Part shown: positions 35,791 through 44,635 of the stretch, one piece after another
How the letters are laid out: each line of letters opens with the position of its first letter
Numbering within the stretch: the first letter of the stretch is position 1
Assembly (NCBI GenBank): GCA_035266845.1
Contig: DATFMP010000072.1
Coordinates: 32,464-96,463 of the forward strand
Length of the DNA: 64,000 nt
Direction: 5' to 3'
Source of the DNA: DATFMP01 sp035266845
GTDB taxonomy: Bacteria > SAR324 > JACQKK01
Translations under genes and position numbers: made by a program
Notes under the pieces: generated by a model
What the model was told of the DNA's origin: nothing
What the model saw: the letters and a program-made list of their open reading frames with translations, nothing else
Databases searched by the model: none

Positions 35791-35817
35791 GAAAGAAACC
35801 CGCGTGGCCGGTGTAGT
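35791..35817 (+). promoter_or_regulatory. Shared ECF promoter-like motif, copy 2
   Basis: GAAAGAA, 13 nt, then GTGTAGT, identical in spacing to copy 1 and 58 nt before the Met/Gly-rich exported protein. It lies in a 311-bp gap that otherwise has no gene. Confidence 0.55.
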
Positions 35818-35875
35818 GCCAAGTGCGAGAGATGAAGAACCGGGGGGCCAACACCGCAACAAGAGGCATGCGGCC

Positions 35876-36535
35876 ATGAACACCACGAAACGAATCGCAC
35901 TGAGTGCGCTGGCGGTTGGACTCTTCCTGGCCCTGGCAGCCGTTCCGGCGGCCTGGTCGGATGTCACCAGCGACGACTCCGCGCAGGCAGCACAGCAGGA
36001 ACTGACGCAACACATGTGGCAGATGCGCAACATCATGCACTTCGGCGTCTTCACCGCGCAGCCCACGGACAAGGGCGTGACGGTGACCGTGACCTCGCAG
36101 GACCCGGCGATCGTGACCGCGATCCAGAACGAGTTCACCGGTGAGCACGCCGCGCTCGGATCGCCGGTGCCCGACAGTTCGGTGAGCGCGACGAAGACGG
36201 ACGCGGGAGCGGCGCTGGCCTTCACCAGCGATGACGAGGCGGTCGTGAAGACGCTGCAGGGCTATGGCGCAACGCTGGGTTATGGGCTGCTGCGCACCAA
36301 CATGTACGCCACCATGGTGGCGCTGCGGGCTACCAACGGCGCGGGCAATGGCCCGGGCTGGGGCATGCGGGGCGGTTACGGTCCGGGCTGGATGCACGGT
36401 CCGCAAGGCTACGGCCCCGGCGGGATGCACGGTTGGATGCACGGCCCGCAAGGCTACGGCCCCGGCTGGGGCGGGGGCATGATGGGCCCGGGCTACGGCC
36501 CTTCCGGCCAACAACCGCCGGCCGGCAAACCGTAG
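35876..36535 (+). CDS. Exported Met/Gly/His-rich protein, likely metal-binding
   Basis: A 219-residue protein with signal peptide MNTTKRIALSALAVGLFLAL and cleavage near AWSDV. The mature N-terminal domain (about residues 30-145) is a mixed alpha/beta region (TQHMWQMRNIMHFGVF, VTVTVTSQDPAIVTAIQNEF). The last 75 residues are Gly/Pro/Met/His/Tyr-rich with a WMHGPQGYGPG repeat. Such Met/His tails bind copper or other soft metals, but no canonical copper site is demonstrated. Its promoter motif matches that before the anti-sigma candidate, so the sigma factor probably controls it. An ATG at 35876 with the signal peptide fixes the start. Confidence 0.65.
   Translation: MNTTKRIALSALAVGLFLALAAVPAAWSDVTSDDSAQAAQQELTQHMWQMRNIMHFGVFTAQPTDKGVTVTVTSQDPAIVTAIQNEFTGEHAALGSPVPDSSVSATKTDAGAALAFTSDDEAVVKTLQGYGATLGYGLLRTNMYATMVALRATNGAGNGPGWGMRGGYGPGWMHGPQGYGPGGMHGWMHGPQGYGPGWGGGMMGPGYGPSGQQPPAGKP
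36386..36466 (+). repeat. In-gene tandem repeat coding WMHGPQGYGPG
   Basis: Two 36-nt units at 36386-36421 and 36431-36466 differ at two bases and are 45 nt apart start to start, encoding two copies of the Met/His/Gly block in the exported protein. Confidence 0.8.
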
Positions 36536-36558
36536 GCGAACTCACGCAGGCCTGCTGA

Positions 36559-36586
36559 GGCGGGAGCCACGGGATTCGCTCCCGCC
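36559..36586 (+). terminator. Hairpin after the ECF gene group
   Basis: Arms GGCGGGAGC and GCTCCCGCC around a CACGGGATTC loop, 24 nt after the stop of the Met/Gly-rich gene and before the convergent acylase. Confidence 0.6.
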
Positions 36587-36660
36587 CACCGCGCAAGGCC
36601 AGGATGCCCATCGGCACCCTGGCCTTTCCTCGTTCGTGGGGATGGCGCGGGGGCTCGGCG

Positions 36661-38997
36661 CTACTGGGGCGAGAGCGTTTGCGTGGCCTTGGCCTCGCGC
36701 TCGATGGCGTCCCAACTGTAGGTCATGGGCAGGGTGCGGTGCATCTCGTAGAGCCCGGCCTGGTCCTGGTAGTGCGGACTACCGGGGTGACCCGACACGC
36801 CGCCTGGGACGATCCAGCGCGAGTTGTCCCAATCGCCCGTGTCGAAGACGTAGCGGGCCACCGAGATGAAGCGCGCCCGCAGATCCTGCGCTACGTAGTA
36901 GCCGCCTGCCTGCACGGTGTCTCCGTCGCCCCCCATCCTGATGGGCGGAGGATTGAGCAGGTGCAATGCATCCGGGTGCTGGGCCGCCAGCAGATGCGCG
37001 GCCGCCGTGTGGTGCTCACGCTCCCAGTGCCATTGGGCGGGGTCGGCGCCCAGCCGGGCGCTCAGCTCCGCCACGGCATCGCCCAGCGCGGCGGAGATCA
37101 GCGCATCCCAGCTCTCGCCAGGGGGCAGCACGGAGGTGTCATTGTCCGCGATGAGCTGGTGCAGCCGTGCCTGGGTGCGCGTGAGCAGGCCGTTGGCCCC
37201 GCGGTCCACGGCGGTCAGGATGTCGCGCAGCAGGGCTGCATCGAACTGCGGCGTGAACAGCCGCAGCAGGATGTGCTTCCGCCACGTGGCGAAGATGGTG
37301 GGCGCAGGGGATTCGCGCGTCACCTGACCATCCCAATCCCGTAGCAGCGCCAGCGCCTGCTCGCCCGCGGCGTCCGCCGGCTTCACGCGGCCGTAGAGCG
37401 GCCGGAAGGCCTCCGCCGGCACGGAGCCTACGTCCGCGTGGATGGCGGCCATGTGATCCACGGTGGCGCCGGTCAGGCCGCGCAGGTGCGTGTGGATGCG
37501 CTCGGCGCGGAAGCCCGGGGCGAAGTCCAGTCCGATGTAGTGGGGGTAGTGCTCGTCCACGATGCGGTTGTTGGCCGTGTAGGCATAGCCGCACGCCGGA
37601 TTGCGCACGGCGGGCATGGCCTCGAATGCCACGTTGCCGCTCCACTCGTGTTCGCCCGTCCAGCCGGGTACGGGCACCCAGGCATTGGCTTCGCTGCGCA
37701 CAGGCAGCCGGCCCCGGGTGCGGTAGCCAAAGTTCCCGTCCACGTCCGCGTAGACCATGTTGTTCACCGGGTCCACCCAGGTGCGCACGGCGGCCTCCAG
37801 CTCGTCCGCGTTGCGGGCCAGCAGCATGGCGCGCACGGCATCCAGCGTGCCGTTGGGCGTCTCCAGCGCCGTGTAGCGGAACGCCAGCGCGGTGCCCTCG
37901 GCGGGCTCGCCGCCCACGATGGGCCCGTGCAGGGTCTCCCAGGTCTCCAGGGTTTCCGGTGCGGCCCCGCGCACCTGGATGGTCTCGCGGTCGCGCCGGG
38001 CGGTGAGCCACTCGCCCCGGTGCTCGTAGCGCGTGGCATCCTTGGGGTCGAAGCGCTCGATGTAGAGGTCCTGATAGTCCGCGCTGCCGTGGGTGATGGC
38101 CCAGGCCACCCGCGCGCTGTGGGCAAAGTGCGGGAAGCCCGGCACGCCGGGGAAGGAGAAGCCGATCACGTCGAAGGCGTCGCAGGCCACGTGGTTCTGG
38201 TAGTACACGTTGGGCACGTCCAGGGCGCGGTGCGGATCGCCCGCCACGATGGGCTTGCCGGAGGCCGTGCGCGCCCCGCCCACCACCCAGTTGTTGCTGC
38301 CGTCCGCATTGCCGTGGCGCAGCCAGGTGAGGTGCCCCAGTGCGTCCTTGAGCGTCTCGTACGCGTGCAGCGGGGCGCCGCCGAAACGCCCGTCCGGCGG
38401 CACGATCACGAGCTGGCCGGGAGCATAGCCGGGGTGGAAGGCAGCCACCTTCTCTGGCCCCATGGCGTGCAGCATGCGCGCGCGCCAGATTTTGCTCTCC
38501 CACACGCCCATCAGGATGTGCCGCACGCAGAACACCGCCAGGCTGTCCAGCGGCAGCCAGGGCTGGGGCTTCACGTCGGTCAGCTCGAACTCCACAGGCA
38601 GGCCCCGCGCGTTCTCCAGGAAGGCATTGACGCCATGGGCGTAAGCCTCCAGCATGGCCCGCGTCTCCGGCTGCAGGCCGTCGTAGAGCCTGGGCAGCGC
38701 GGGGCCGATGCGGAAACGGCGCATCATGCGGTCCTCCGCCAGCCCCGCCGGGCCCATGGCCTCGGCCCAGCGGCCGTAGGCGCGGCGCCGGTCGCACTCC
38801 ATGTGCCACAGCCGGTCCTGCGCGTGCACAAAGCCCTGCGCGAAGTGGGCGTCGGACTCGCTGCCGGCGCGCACGTGGGCGATGCCGAAGGCGTCCCGGT
38901 GGATCGTCACCGGGCCTTCCAAGCCGCGTAGGGTAAAGGCGCGGGTGACGTCCGGCACGCAGTTGCGCAGGGAATCGGGCGAGAGGGCAGGGTGCAT
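36661..38997 (-). CDS. Penicillin acylase-family hydrolase
   Basis: A 778-residue N-terminal nucleophile hydrolase precursor. FGIAHVRAGSESDAHFAQGFVHAQDRLWHMECDRR is the alpha-chain start typical of the family, and Ser234 in GNADGSNNWVVGG would be the N-terminal nucleophile after autocatalytic cleavage, giving an alpha chain and a beta chain of about 545 residues. Family members hydrolyse amide bonds such as penicillin side chains, homoserine-lactone signals or N-acyl amino acids. Unlike most, no signal peptide is seen, which suggests a cytoplasmic location or a different start. Substrate cannot be read from sequence. Confidence 0.9.
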   Translation of the reverse strand: MHPALSPDSLRNCVPDVTRAFTLRGLEGPVTIHRDAFGIAHVRAGSESDAHFAQGFVHAQDRLWHMECDRRRAYGRWAEAMGPAGLAEDRMMRRFRIGPALPRLYDGLQPETRAMLEAYAHGVNAFLENARGLPVEFELTDVKPQPWLPLDSLAVFCVRHILMGVWESKIWRARMLHAMGPEKVAAFHPGYAPGQLVIVPPDGRFGGAPLHAYETLKDALGHLTWLRHGNADGSNNWVVGGARTASGKPIVAGDPHRALDVPNVYYQNHVACDAFDVIGFSFPGVPGFPHFAHSARVAWAITHGSADYQDLYIERFDPKDATRYEHRGEWLTARRDRETIQVRGAAPETLETWETLHGPIVGGEPAEGTALAFRYTALETPNGTLDAVRAMLLARNADELEAAVRTWVDPVNNMVYADVDGNFGYRTRGRLPVRSEANAWVPVPGWTGEHEWSGNVAFEAMPAVRNPACGYAYTANNRIVDEHYPHYIGLDFAPGFRAERIHTHLRGLTGATVDHMAAIHADVGSVPAEAFRPLYGRVKPADAAGEQALALLRDWDGQVTRESPAPTIFATWRKHILLRLFTPQFDAALLRDILTAVDRGANGLLTRTQARLHQLIADNDTSVLPPGESWDALISAALGDAVAELSARLGADPAQWHWEREHHTAAAHLLAAQHPDALHLLNPPPIRMGGDGDTVQAGGYYVAQDLRARFISVARYVFDTGDWDNSRWIVPGGVSGHPGSPHYQDQAGLYEMHRTLPMTYSWDAIEREAKATQTLSPQ

Positions 38998-39161
38998 GGC
39001 AGGGTCCCGAGGGCAGAGGGTTCAGGGCGCGGGCTTCATCGGGGGCGTCCGTAAGCCAAGCCGCCACGGGCTCCCTGGGGCCGGTGGGTGCGCGGGATTC
39101 CCCTGCGGCGGCATTTCCGCTAAGCGTAGCTGTCCTTTAGCCTAGCATCGCGAATGAGACA

Positions 39162-40184
39162 ATGGGCGACCCCTACCGCTTCGATCCGCCGGCGCACGAC
39201 CCGTTAGGCGTGCTCACCTCCACGGCCTCGGTGGCCCGGGACGCCGCGCACGTGCGCCTGGATGCCGCCGCGGCGGAGCGCTTCGCCGTGGCGCGCGGGG
39301 GCCGTGGAGGGGGCCGCGCGGAAACCAGCCCGCCCGAGGATGCGCTGCACTGCCGCTTCCTGCCGGTGCGGCGGCGGCTGAACTACCTGCTGGTGCTGGA
39401 GGCGCTGAACTTCAGCTTCTGGGAGGACGAGCCACGCTGGCGCGTGCCCTACCGCGGGCAGCGGCTCGATGGCTACTGGGCGCTGGCCGCCGCGCTGCAC
39501 CGCGCCATCGTCGAGGACGCCACGCCCCTGTGGGATGCGCACTGGCTGGCTAACCTGCGGCCGGATGCGCTGGCGCATCTGCTGCGTGGCGAGGGTCGAG
39601 CCCCGCCACTGATGGAGGCGCGGCTGGCGCACCTGCGCGAGGCGGGACGGGTGCTGCTGGAGCGCTGGGGCGGCCAGTTCGCAAACCTCGTCGCGGCGGC
39701 CGGAGGCGATGCGGTAGCGCTGGTGCACCGAATCGTGGCCGAACTACCGTCGTTCCGGGACGAGGCCACCTGGCAGGGCGCGCCTGTGCGCTTCTACAAG
39801 CGCGCACAGATCTGCGTGGCGGACCTGGCCCGGCTGGTGCCGGACGACCCGCTGGGGCGCCTGCAGGGCCTGGAGCAGCTCACGGCCTTCGCGGACTACA
39901 AGGTGCCGCAGGTGCTGCGCGCCCAGGGCGTGCTGGTGCCCGGCGCGGCGCTGGCGGAGCGCATGGAGCGCGGGGAGCTGCTGCCCCCCGGCAGCGCGGA
40001 GGAGGTAGAACTGCGCGCCGCGACCATCTGGGGCGTGGAGTGGATCGCCCGCGCGCTGAATCGGCAGCTCGCCGCGGGCCAGCCCGCGGTCACCGCGTCC
40101 GAGGTGGACTACCTGCTTTGGACGGCCGGCCAGGACAAGACCGGGCTGCAGCCCTACCACCGCACCCGCACCGTGTACTACTGA
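39162..40184 (+). CDS. Queuosine-salvage (Qng1/DUF2419) N-glycosylase-like protein
   Basis: A 340-residue protein of the family that releases queuine from queuosine 5'-phosphate so that the base can be reused in tRNA. Conserved family segments are visible: LNYLLVLEALNFSFWEDEPRW near residues 70-90, the FYKRAQICVADLARL block around residue 210, LTAFADYKVPQVLRAQGVL following it, and EVDYLLWTAGQDK near the C-terminus. Family members have been described in eukaryotes and in some bacteria. It diverges from the acylase gene and converges with the DHPS-like gene. No signal peptide. Confidence 0.86.
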   Translation: MGDPYRFDPPAHDPLGVLTSTASVARDAAHVRLDAAAAERFAVARGGRGGGRAETSPPEDALHCRFLPVRRRLNYLLVLEALNFSFWEDEPRWRVPYRGQRLDGYWALAAALHRAIVEDATPLWDAHWLANLRPDALAHLLRGEGRAPPLMEARLAHLREAGRVLLERWGGQFANLVAAAGGDAVALVHRIVAELPSFRDEATWQGAPVRFYKRAQICVADLARLVPDDPLGRLQGLEQLTAFADYKVPQVLRAQGVLVPGAALAERMERGELLPPGSAEEVELRAATIWGVEWIARALNRQLAAGQPAVTASEVDYLLWTAGQDKTGLQPYHRTRTVYY

Positions 40185-40246
40185 AACCCCGTCCGCCGTC
40201 CGCTGAATTCGCCAAGCCACGGGTCGCCGCAGCACCCGTCGCCTTT

Positions 40247-40273
40247 GTCACCCCGAGCGCATGCGAGGGGTCT
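40247..40273 (+). repeat. Short palindromic repeat, copy 2 (ACCCC/GGGGT arms)
   Basis: The 27-nt element begins GTCACCCCGAGCGC and ends GCGAGGGGTCT. It aligns with the copy at 1352-1377, with paired changes in both arms and one inserted T. It sits between two convergent genes. Confidence 0.7.
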
Positions 40274-40295
40274 GCTGTTGAGCCGCCCGCGTGCC

Positions 40296-41213
40296 TCAGG
40301 CGCTGGCGTCGGGGCGATAGCGCTCCAGGGCGGCGCGGATGCGGGCCACGGTGTCCAGCTCGTGGGTGCGCACGATGTGAGTGCCGCCCAGCAAGGCCAG
40401 TACGGCGAAGAACGGCTCGGCGGCGCGGCGATTCTCCTCACCAAACAGCTCCGGCGCGTGGGGCAGGATATTCAGCGTGGGGCAACCCAGCGGACGCAGG
40501 CGGAAGGTGTGCAGGAAGGTCTGGAGCTGATAGGCCACCCGCAGGTCGCCATCCTCCAGGTTGCGGTAGTAGAAGCCCAGCCCCGGATCCACGATGTTGC
40601 GCGTGACCCCCGCGGCGCGGGCCCGAGCGATGCGCTCGCGGAAGTAGTCCGTGAGGGTCGCGGCCATATCCGCGGAGAAGGTGAAGTCGTCCGCTGCGCG
40701 CACCGTCTCGCCTTGCACGTAGCAGTGCACCACGGCGGCCTCGAAGCGCTGGGCCAGCTTGTACACCTCAACCTCCTCGCGCGTGCCGGTGAGGTTGAAC
40801 ACGGCTGCACCGGCCTGGGCCGCGGCCTCCAACACCTCCGGGTGGTAGCTTTCCACCGAGACCAGCACGCCCTCGGCCGCCAGGCGCCGCACGACGGGGA
40901 GCAGCCGGGCTATCTGCCCGGCCGGGCCCACGCGTTCGGCATCGGGCAGGGTGGATTCCGCGCCGATATCCACCAGGTCCGCGCCCTGGGCGGCCAGCAT
41001 GCGTCCGCGGGTGATGGCCTCGCCCTCGCTTTTGCACACGCTTTCGCGGTACCAGGAGTCTGGCGACAGGTTGATCACGCCCATCAGGTAGCGCCGATGG
41101 GCGAAGTCGAAGGGGCGGCCCCGGATCGTGAAGCCGGGCACGGAGGCATCCCACGCGTCTCCATGGCGCGCCAGCAGCTCGTGCAGCGCGGCGAAGTCCA
41201 GCATGGCGCCCAT
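40296..41213 (-). CDS. Divergent dihydropteroate synthase-family protein
   Basis: A 305-residue TIM-barrel protein of the pterin-binding family. YLMGVINLSPDSWYRES takes the place of the FolP consensus NVTPDSFSDGG; VDIGAEST, AAVFNLTGTREE and VDPGLGFYYRN follow the barrel order; and GGTHIVRTHEL retains the Arg/His near the phosphate site. The pterin pocket therefore looks kept but altered. It might be the folate enzyme of this organism, or a related pterin-dependent enzyme. Start uncertain: ATG 41213 or 41204. The opposite strand has a long open frame that is not a gene here. Confidence 0.72.
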   Translation of the reverse strand: MGAMLDFAALHELLARHGDAWDASVPGFTIRGRPFDFAHRRYLMGVINLSPDSWYRESVCKSEGEAITRGRMLAAQGADLVDIGAESTLPDAERVGPAGQIARLLPVVRRLAAEGVLVSVESYHPEVLEAAAQAGAAVFNLTGTREEVEVYKLAQRFEAAVVHCYVQGETVRAADDFTFSADMAATLTDYFRERIARARAAGVTRNIVDPGLGFYYRNLEDGDLRVAYQLQTFLHTFRLRPLGCPTLNILPHAPELFGEENRRAAEPFFAVLALLGGTHIVRTHELDTVARIRAALERYRPDASA

Positions 41214-41444
41214 CAGCGGCAGCCCGCGCCGGCGGCGGGCTGGCCACGCTCTTGCATGGGATGCAGGCAGCGACAGCGCGGTTGCGGCCCCAGGCGCTGC
41301 GGCCCGCACCATGGCGGCCGGGTGGAGAGCCCCGGCCCACGCTGCGCACGGGCAGGCCACAGCCGCAAGGAGGCGGTTGTCGGCCAACGCAAGCTGCCCG
41401 TCGGGCGCAATGGAACTGCACCCCTGCCGATGGTGAAGCGACAC

Positions 41445-42155
41445 ATGAGCGGTAGACGACCCAGAACGACCCCCCTTGCCGTGCCGGCCCTCGGGCTGGC
41501 GCTGGCCATGCTCCTGGCTGCGTGCGCACCGGGCCACTATGGAGCCACGGCGCCCTATGCCGGCCTCAGCGGAGGGCGGACAGGGTCAGGATATGTAAAA
41601 GACAACAAGCCTTCAATCTGGATTTCGCAGGACCCGCGTGTGGTGCGCTTCTATGACCACTACAGCAGCACGACCACGGTGGAGACGGCATTGCAGCAGG
41701 GGCGCCGCTACCTGCCCACCATCACCCGCATCTTCCGGCGGCGCGGACTGCCGTTGGAACTGGCCTACCTGCCCATGCTGGAGTCCAAGTTCGAGAACCG
41801 CGCCGATTCCGGTCATGCGCGGGGCCTGTGGCAGTTCACCGAGAACACCGCCGGCCACGTGGGCTTGGCGGTGGGTGCGTTCGCGGACGAGCGCCTGAAC
41901 TGGTACAAGGCCACCCTGGCGGCGGCGGACTACCTGGATGAGCTGGGGCAGAAGTTCAACTACAACTGGGCGCTGGCCCTGGCCGCCTACAACGGCGGCC
42001 CCGGCTACATCGAGCGCGCCATCGCCGACCAGCACACCTGGAACTTCTTCGACCTGCGCCTTCGTCGCGAGACGGCGGAGTACGTGCCACGCTTCATCGC
42101 GATGGTGCAGGTGGCCAAGGAGAAGTATCCGCACCTGCTGATGGCCGGTCGCTAG
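41445..42155 (+). CDS. Lipoprotein lytic transglycosylase (SLT/MltD-like)
   Basis: A 236-residue outer-membrane-type lipoprotein. Signal peptide with lipobox LLAAC (Cys about 27). The SLT domain includes LPMLESKFENRADSGHARGLWQFTENTAG, the catalytic Glu region, and WALALAAYNGGPGYIERAI, the AYN motif. It cleaves the glycan chain of peptidoglycan to make 1,6-anhydro ends, as in cell-wall turnover. No LysM domains are present, in contrast to MltD. ATG 41445 is used; ATG 41430 is possible and only adds MVKRH. Confidence 0.88.
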   Translation: MSGRRPRTTPLAVPALGLALAMLLAACAPGHYGATAPYAGLSGGRTGSGYVKDNKPSIWISQDPRVVRFYDHYSSTTTVETALQQGRRYLPTITRIFRRRGLPLELAYLPMLESKFENRADSGHARGLWQFTENTAGHVGLAVGAFADERLNWYKATLAAADYLDELGQKFNYNWALALAAYNGGPGYIERAIADQHTWNFFDLRLRRETAEYVPRFIAMVQVAKEKYPHLLMAGR

Positions 42156-42275
42156 CCCGGCCGGCAGCGGGTTGCGGCGTCCGCCGGGTGAGGCAATCAC
42201 TCTTGCGGGTACGCCGGAAATGCGGCAGAGAGTGAGAACCTTACGCGGTGACTCACCCACTGGCCGGTTCGCGGC

Positions 42276-43055
42276 ATGAATGAATCCCTGCAGGATCAGG
42301 CGCGCAAGTTGAAATCGGAATTGCCCCACACCCGCTCCGACGGCCGCAAGCCCGAAGAGCCACGCCCGTTCTCCCTGGAGGTCGGCTACACCATGCACGC
42401 GGAAGGTTCCGTGCTGGTCAGCTCCGGCCACACCAAGGTGATTTGCACCGCCTCGGTGGAAGAGCGCCTGCCCGCTTGGCGGCGCGGTTCGGGCCAGGGC
42501 TGGATCACGGCGGAATACGGCATGCTGCCCCGCGCCACGTCATCCCGCGCCACACGGGAGGTGACGGCGGGCCGGCCCAGCGGGCGCAGCCTGGAGATCC
42601 AGCGCCTGATCGGGCGCTCCCTGCGCTCAGCCGTGGACTTGTCCGTTCTGGGCGAGCACACGGTGTGGATCGACTGCGATGTGATCCAGGCGGACGGCGG
42701 CACGCGCACCGCCGCCATCGCCGGAGGGTTCGTGGCGCTGGTGATGGCCCTGCGCCGCATGCACGCCGCGCGGGCGTTCGCGCGGCCGCCCGTCACGCGT
42801 TACGTGTCCTCGGTAAGCGTGGGCTGGCTGGACGATGTGGCTCTGCTGGACCTGAACTACGAGGAGGACTCGCGCGCCGAGGTGGACCTCAACGTGGTGA
42901 TGACCGACCGCCTGGATGTGATCGAGGTGCAGGGCACGGCCGAGGGCCGACCCTTCTCCCGTGCCGCATTGGACGCCATGCTCGATCGCGCCGAGGTCGG
43001 CGTCCGCCAGCGCCTTGCCGCGCAGATGCAGGCTCTGGGCGATCGGCTGGTGTAG
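42276..43055 (+). CDS. rph: Ribonuclease PH
   Basis: A phosphorolytic 3'-5' exoribonuclease that trims tRNA 3' ends, releasing nucleoside diphosphates. The 259-residue length is close to the family. The core has SSGHTKVICTASVEERLPAWRRGSGQGWITAEYGMLPRAT, GRSLEIQRLIGRSLRSAVDL and the metal-site region TVWIDCDVIQADGGTRTAAIAGGFVAL. An N-terminal extension of about 15 residues precedes the usual start. It lies 122 nt before tRNA-Pro, a suitable neighbour. Confidence 0.94.
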   Translation: MNESLQDQARKLKSELPHTRSDGRKPEEPRPFSLEVGYTMHAEGSVLVSSGHTKVICTASVEERLPAWRRGSGQGWITAEYGMLPRATSSRATREVTAGRPSGRSLEIQRLIGRSLRSAVDLSVLGEHTVWIDCDVIQADGGTRTAAIAGGFVALVMALRRMHAARAFARPPVTRYVSSVSVGWLDDVALLDLNYEEDSRAEVDLNVVMTDRLDVIEVQGTAEGRPFSRAALDAMLDRAEVGVRQRLAAQMQALGDRLV

Positions 43056-43177
43056 TCGGCACCGGCTCGTCCACACGCACCAGCCGTCCGGCGGCGGCTG
43101 CGACCCATTGTCCGCCCGCTCTTCCGGCCTCCGCCCGAATGTTGTAGGCTGGGCGCCAGCGGCCAGGGAACCGCTCA

Positions 43178-43251
43178 CGGGGTGTAGCGCAGTCTGGTAG
43201 CGCGCCTGCTTTGGGAGCAGGAAGTCGGGGGTTCGAATCCCTCCACCCCGA
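43178..43251 (+). tRNA. tRNA-Pro (anticodon UGG)
   Basis: The 74-nt cloverleaf has a 7-bp acceptor stem CGGGGTG/CACCCCG and discriminator A, the D-arm box GTAGCGCAGTCTGGTAGCGC, an anticodon arm CCTGC-TTTGGGA-GCAGG giving anticodon TGG, and T-arm GGGGGTTCGAATCCCTC. No CCA is encoded. Its 3' half is duplicated, with decay, at 53669-53730. Confidence 0.96.
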
Positions 43252-43272
43252 TCTCTCATCCGCTGCGTCCAC
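43211..43272 (+). repeat. Left attachment-site copy (attL) overlapping the tRNA-Pro 3' end
   Basis: Starts in the anticodon loop and runs 21 nt past the gene. It matches 53669-53730 in an ungapped 62-nt alignment at a constant 10,458-nt offset, at roughly four identities in five. The match includes the T-arm and the downstream CATCCGCTG block. Confidence 0.8.
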
Positions 43273-43653
43273 GTCTGGACGTGCTCAACACGCAGTCGAT
43301 CGTAATCAACCCGGTATTCCTCGGCTTTCTCTTTCTCCAAGGCCTTGAGCTCCTTGGCGTGCCCGATGTTCGGGGCGCCATACTCGCGTGTGGCCGTTGG
43401 AGTCTTGGCAACACCTCTGCTTGATGCAGCCCGCCGAATATCTGCCCGGCCGTTTCTCCCCGGCCGGCCCAGCCTGAACTCTGACTTACGCACTGAATCG
43501 ATCCAAGAGGGGCGGGCCGGGGGCGCTCGTTCAAGATTTCTGCCGGGATTCCGATCCTATAACCAGATCATAGGCGGGAGCTATTTCTGACACCCGTATC
43601 CGTGCCGGTGCCTTCGGCCGGGGCGCCATAAGTCCCAGGGGGAACAATTGCAG

Positions 43654-44343
43654 ATGTTCAAGTTTGGCGGCACGGCGAGGAAGGCACCCTCGGCCATGGA
43701 GGTCGTACGGCGGGTCTGCGAGGACCAAACCGTCGTGCGGATGGAGGTGGAACGGGTGCTGCTTCGGTTCAACACGCGGCTGATCCTCTGGGATCAGACT
43801 GTGATCGTCGGCAAGCCCCGGGGCATAGCGGAGAGCCTCGCCAATGAGGAGTGCGTGCGCTTCAGGATTCCCTGGGCGAAGGAGTTCGAGGTACGGATGG
43901 AAATCGCAGCCCTGCACGTGAACCTGGCGAATGGATCGGAGGGCTTCGTTTGCAGGCAGCCTTCGGGCCAGGCCGTCCGAATCAAACGTGGCGGGGAGCG
44001 GTTCAGCACCCGTCGGTATACCAACCTGCAACTTCACATCCCCGAAGTGGGCCTGGGCTTCCCGGTGGTGGATCTGTCCTCTCGGGGGTGCCGCATCAAG
44101 GCCCGTTCCAGGCTGGAGGAGAAGTGCTTCAAGGTAAACCGGAGGATCAGGGAGGGCATGATCCAGGTGGGTGACCGATTTCACATTCATCTGGATTCCG
44201 TCGTTCCCCGGGTACATCTGGGCCAGATGGTGGGGCTGGAATTCGACGTGGGCAACGGGACCAACCCACAACGGAACCTGAAGACCCTGCTGGGGATTCT
44301 GGCCATGCAGGAAGTGGAGCGATTGGCCACGGGAATGGTCTGA
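43654..44343 (+). CDS. PilZ-like domain protein
   Basis: A 229-residue soluble protein with a PilZ-type pattern in its C-terminal half: RRYTNLQLHIPEVGLGFPVVDLSSRGCRIKAR corresponds to the RxxxR and DxSxxG motifs that bind cyclic di-GMP, at about residues 125-155. The N-terminal half is unassigned. It has a strong AGGGGGA ribosome site, and a TTG at 43648 is an alternative start. It is the first gene inside the island and its codon use is less GC-biased than that of the neighbours. Function in the island is unknown. Confidence 0.65.
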   Translation: MFKFGGTARKAPSAMEVVRRVCEDQTVVRMEVERVLLRFNTRLILWDQTVIVGKPRGIAESLANEECVRFRIPWAKEFEVRMEIAALHVNLANGSEGFVCRQPSGQAVRIKRGGERFSTRRYTNLQLHIPEVGLGFPVVDLSSRGCRIKARSRLEEKCFKVNRRIREGMIQVGDRFHIHLDSVVPRVHLGQMVGLEFDVGNGTNPQRNLKTLLGILAMQEVERLATGMV

Positions 44344-44518
44344 CGGTCGCGCGGACCGAGGGTCAGACGACCCGAGGCGAGGAACTCCGGAAATCCTCCA
44401 CGCCCGAATTGCAAAAGACCTCTGAAAAACAAGGGCATCGTTTTCGGAGGTGTTGCCCCCGCCCTCCGGCCGCGAGCGGTGCCCCCGCCTCCGTCCCCCA
44501 ATTGGAACCCACGTCTTG

Positions 44519-44537
44519 GCGGCTGTGAAACAGCCGC
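44519..44537 (+). terminator. Hairpin between the PilZ-like gene and the transporter operon
   Basis: Perfect arms GCGGCTGT and ACAGCCGC around a GAA loop, 175 nt after the PilZ-like stop. No U-tract follows. Confidence 0.45.
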
Positions 44538-44635
44538 GACAATCCCCAGACGGGTGCGCGAGGGGGCGGGCCCCTCGCAGCGGTTCTTGCTCGCAGGCTT
44601 CTTCAGGCTTGCCGGACGACCGAAACGGCGCGGCG

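Noticed and set aside
34547..36535. Single 662-codon frame covering the sigma/anti-sigma/Met-rich region
   Set aside because: Its first part is antigenic shadow in another frame of the anti-sigma gene; only its end, from the ATG at 35876, has a signal peptide and real composition.
42627..43493. Minus-strand ORF containing an IRTPDFLLPKQ-type stretch
   Set aside because: That sequence is the antisense translation of the tRNA-Pro gene, a common artefact.
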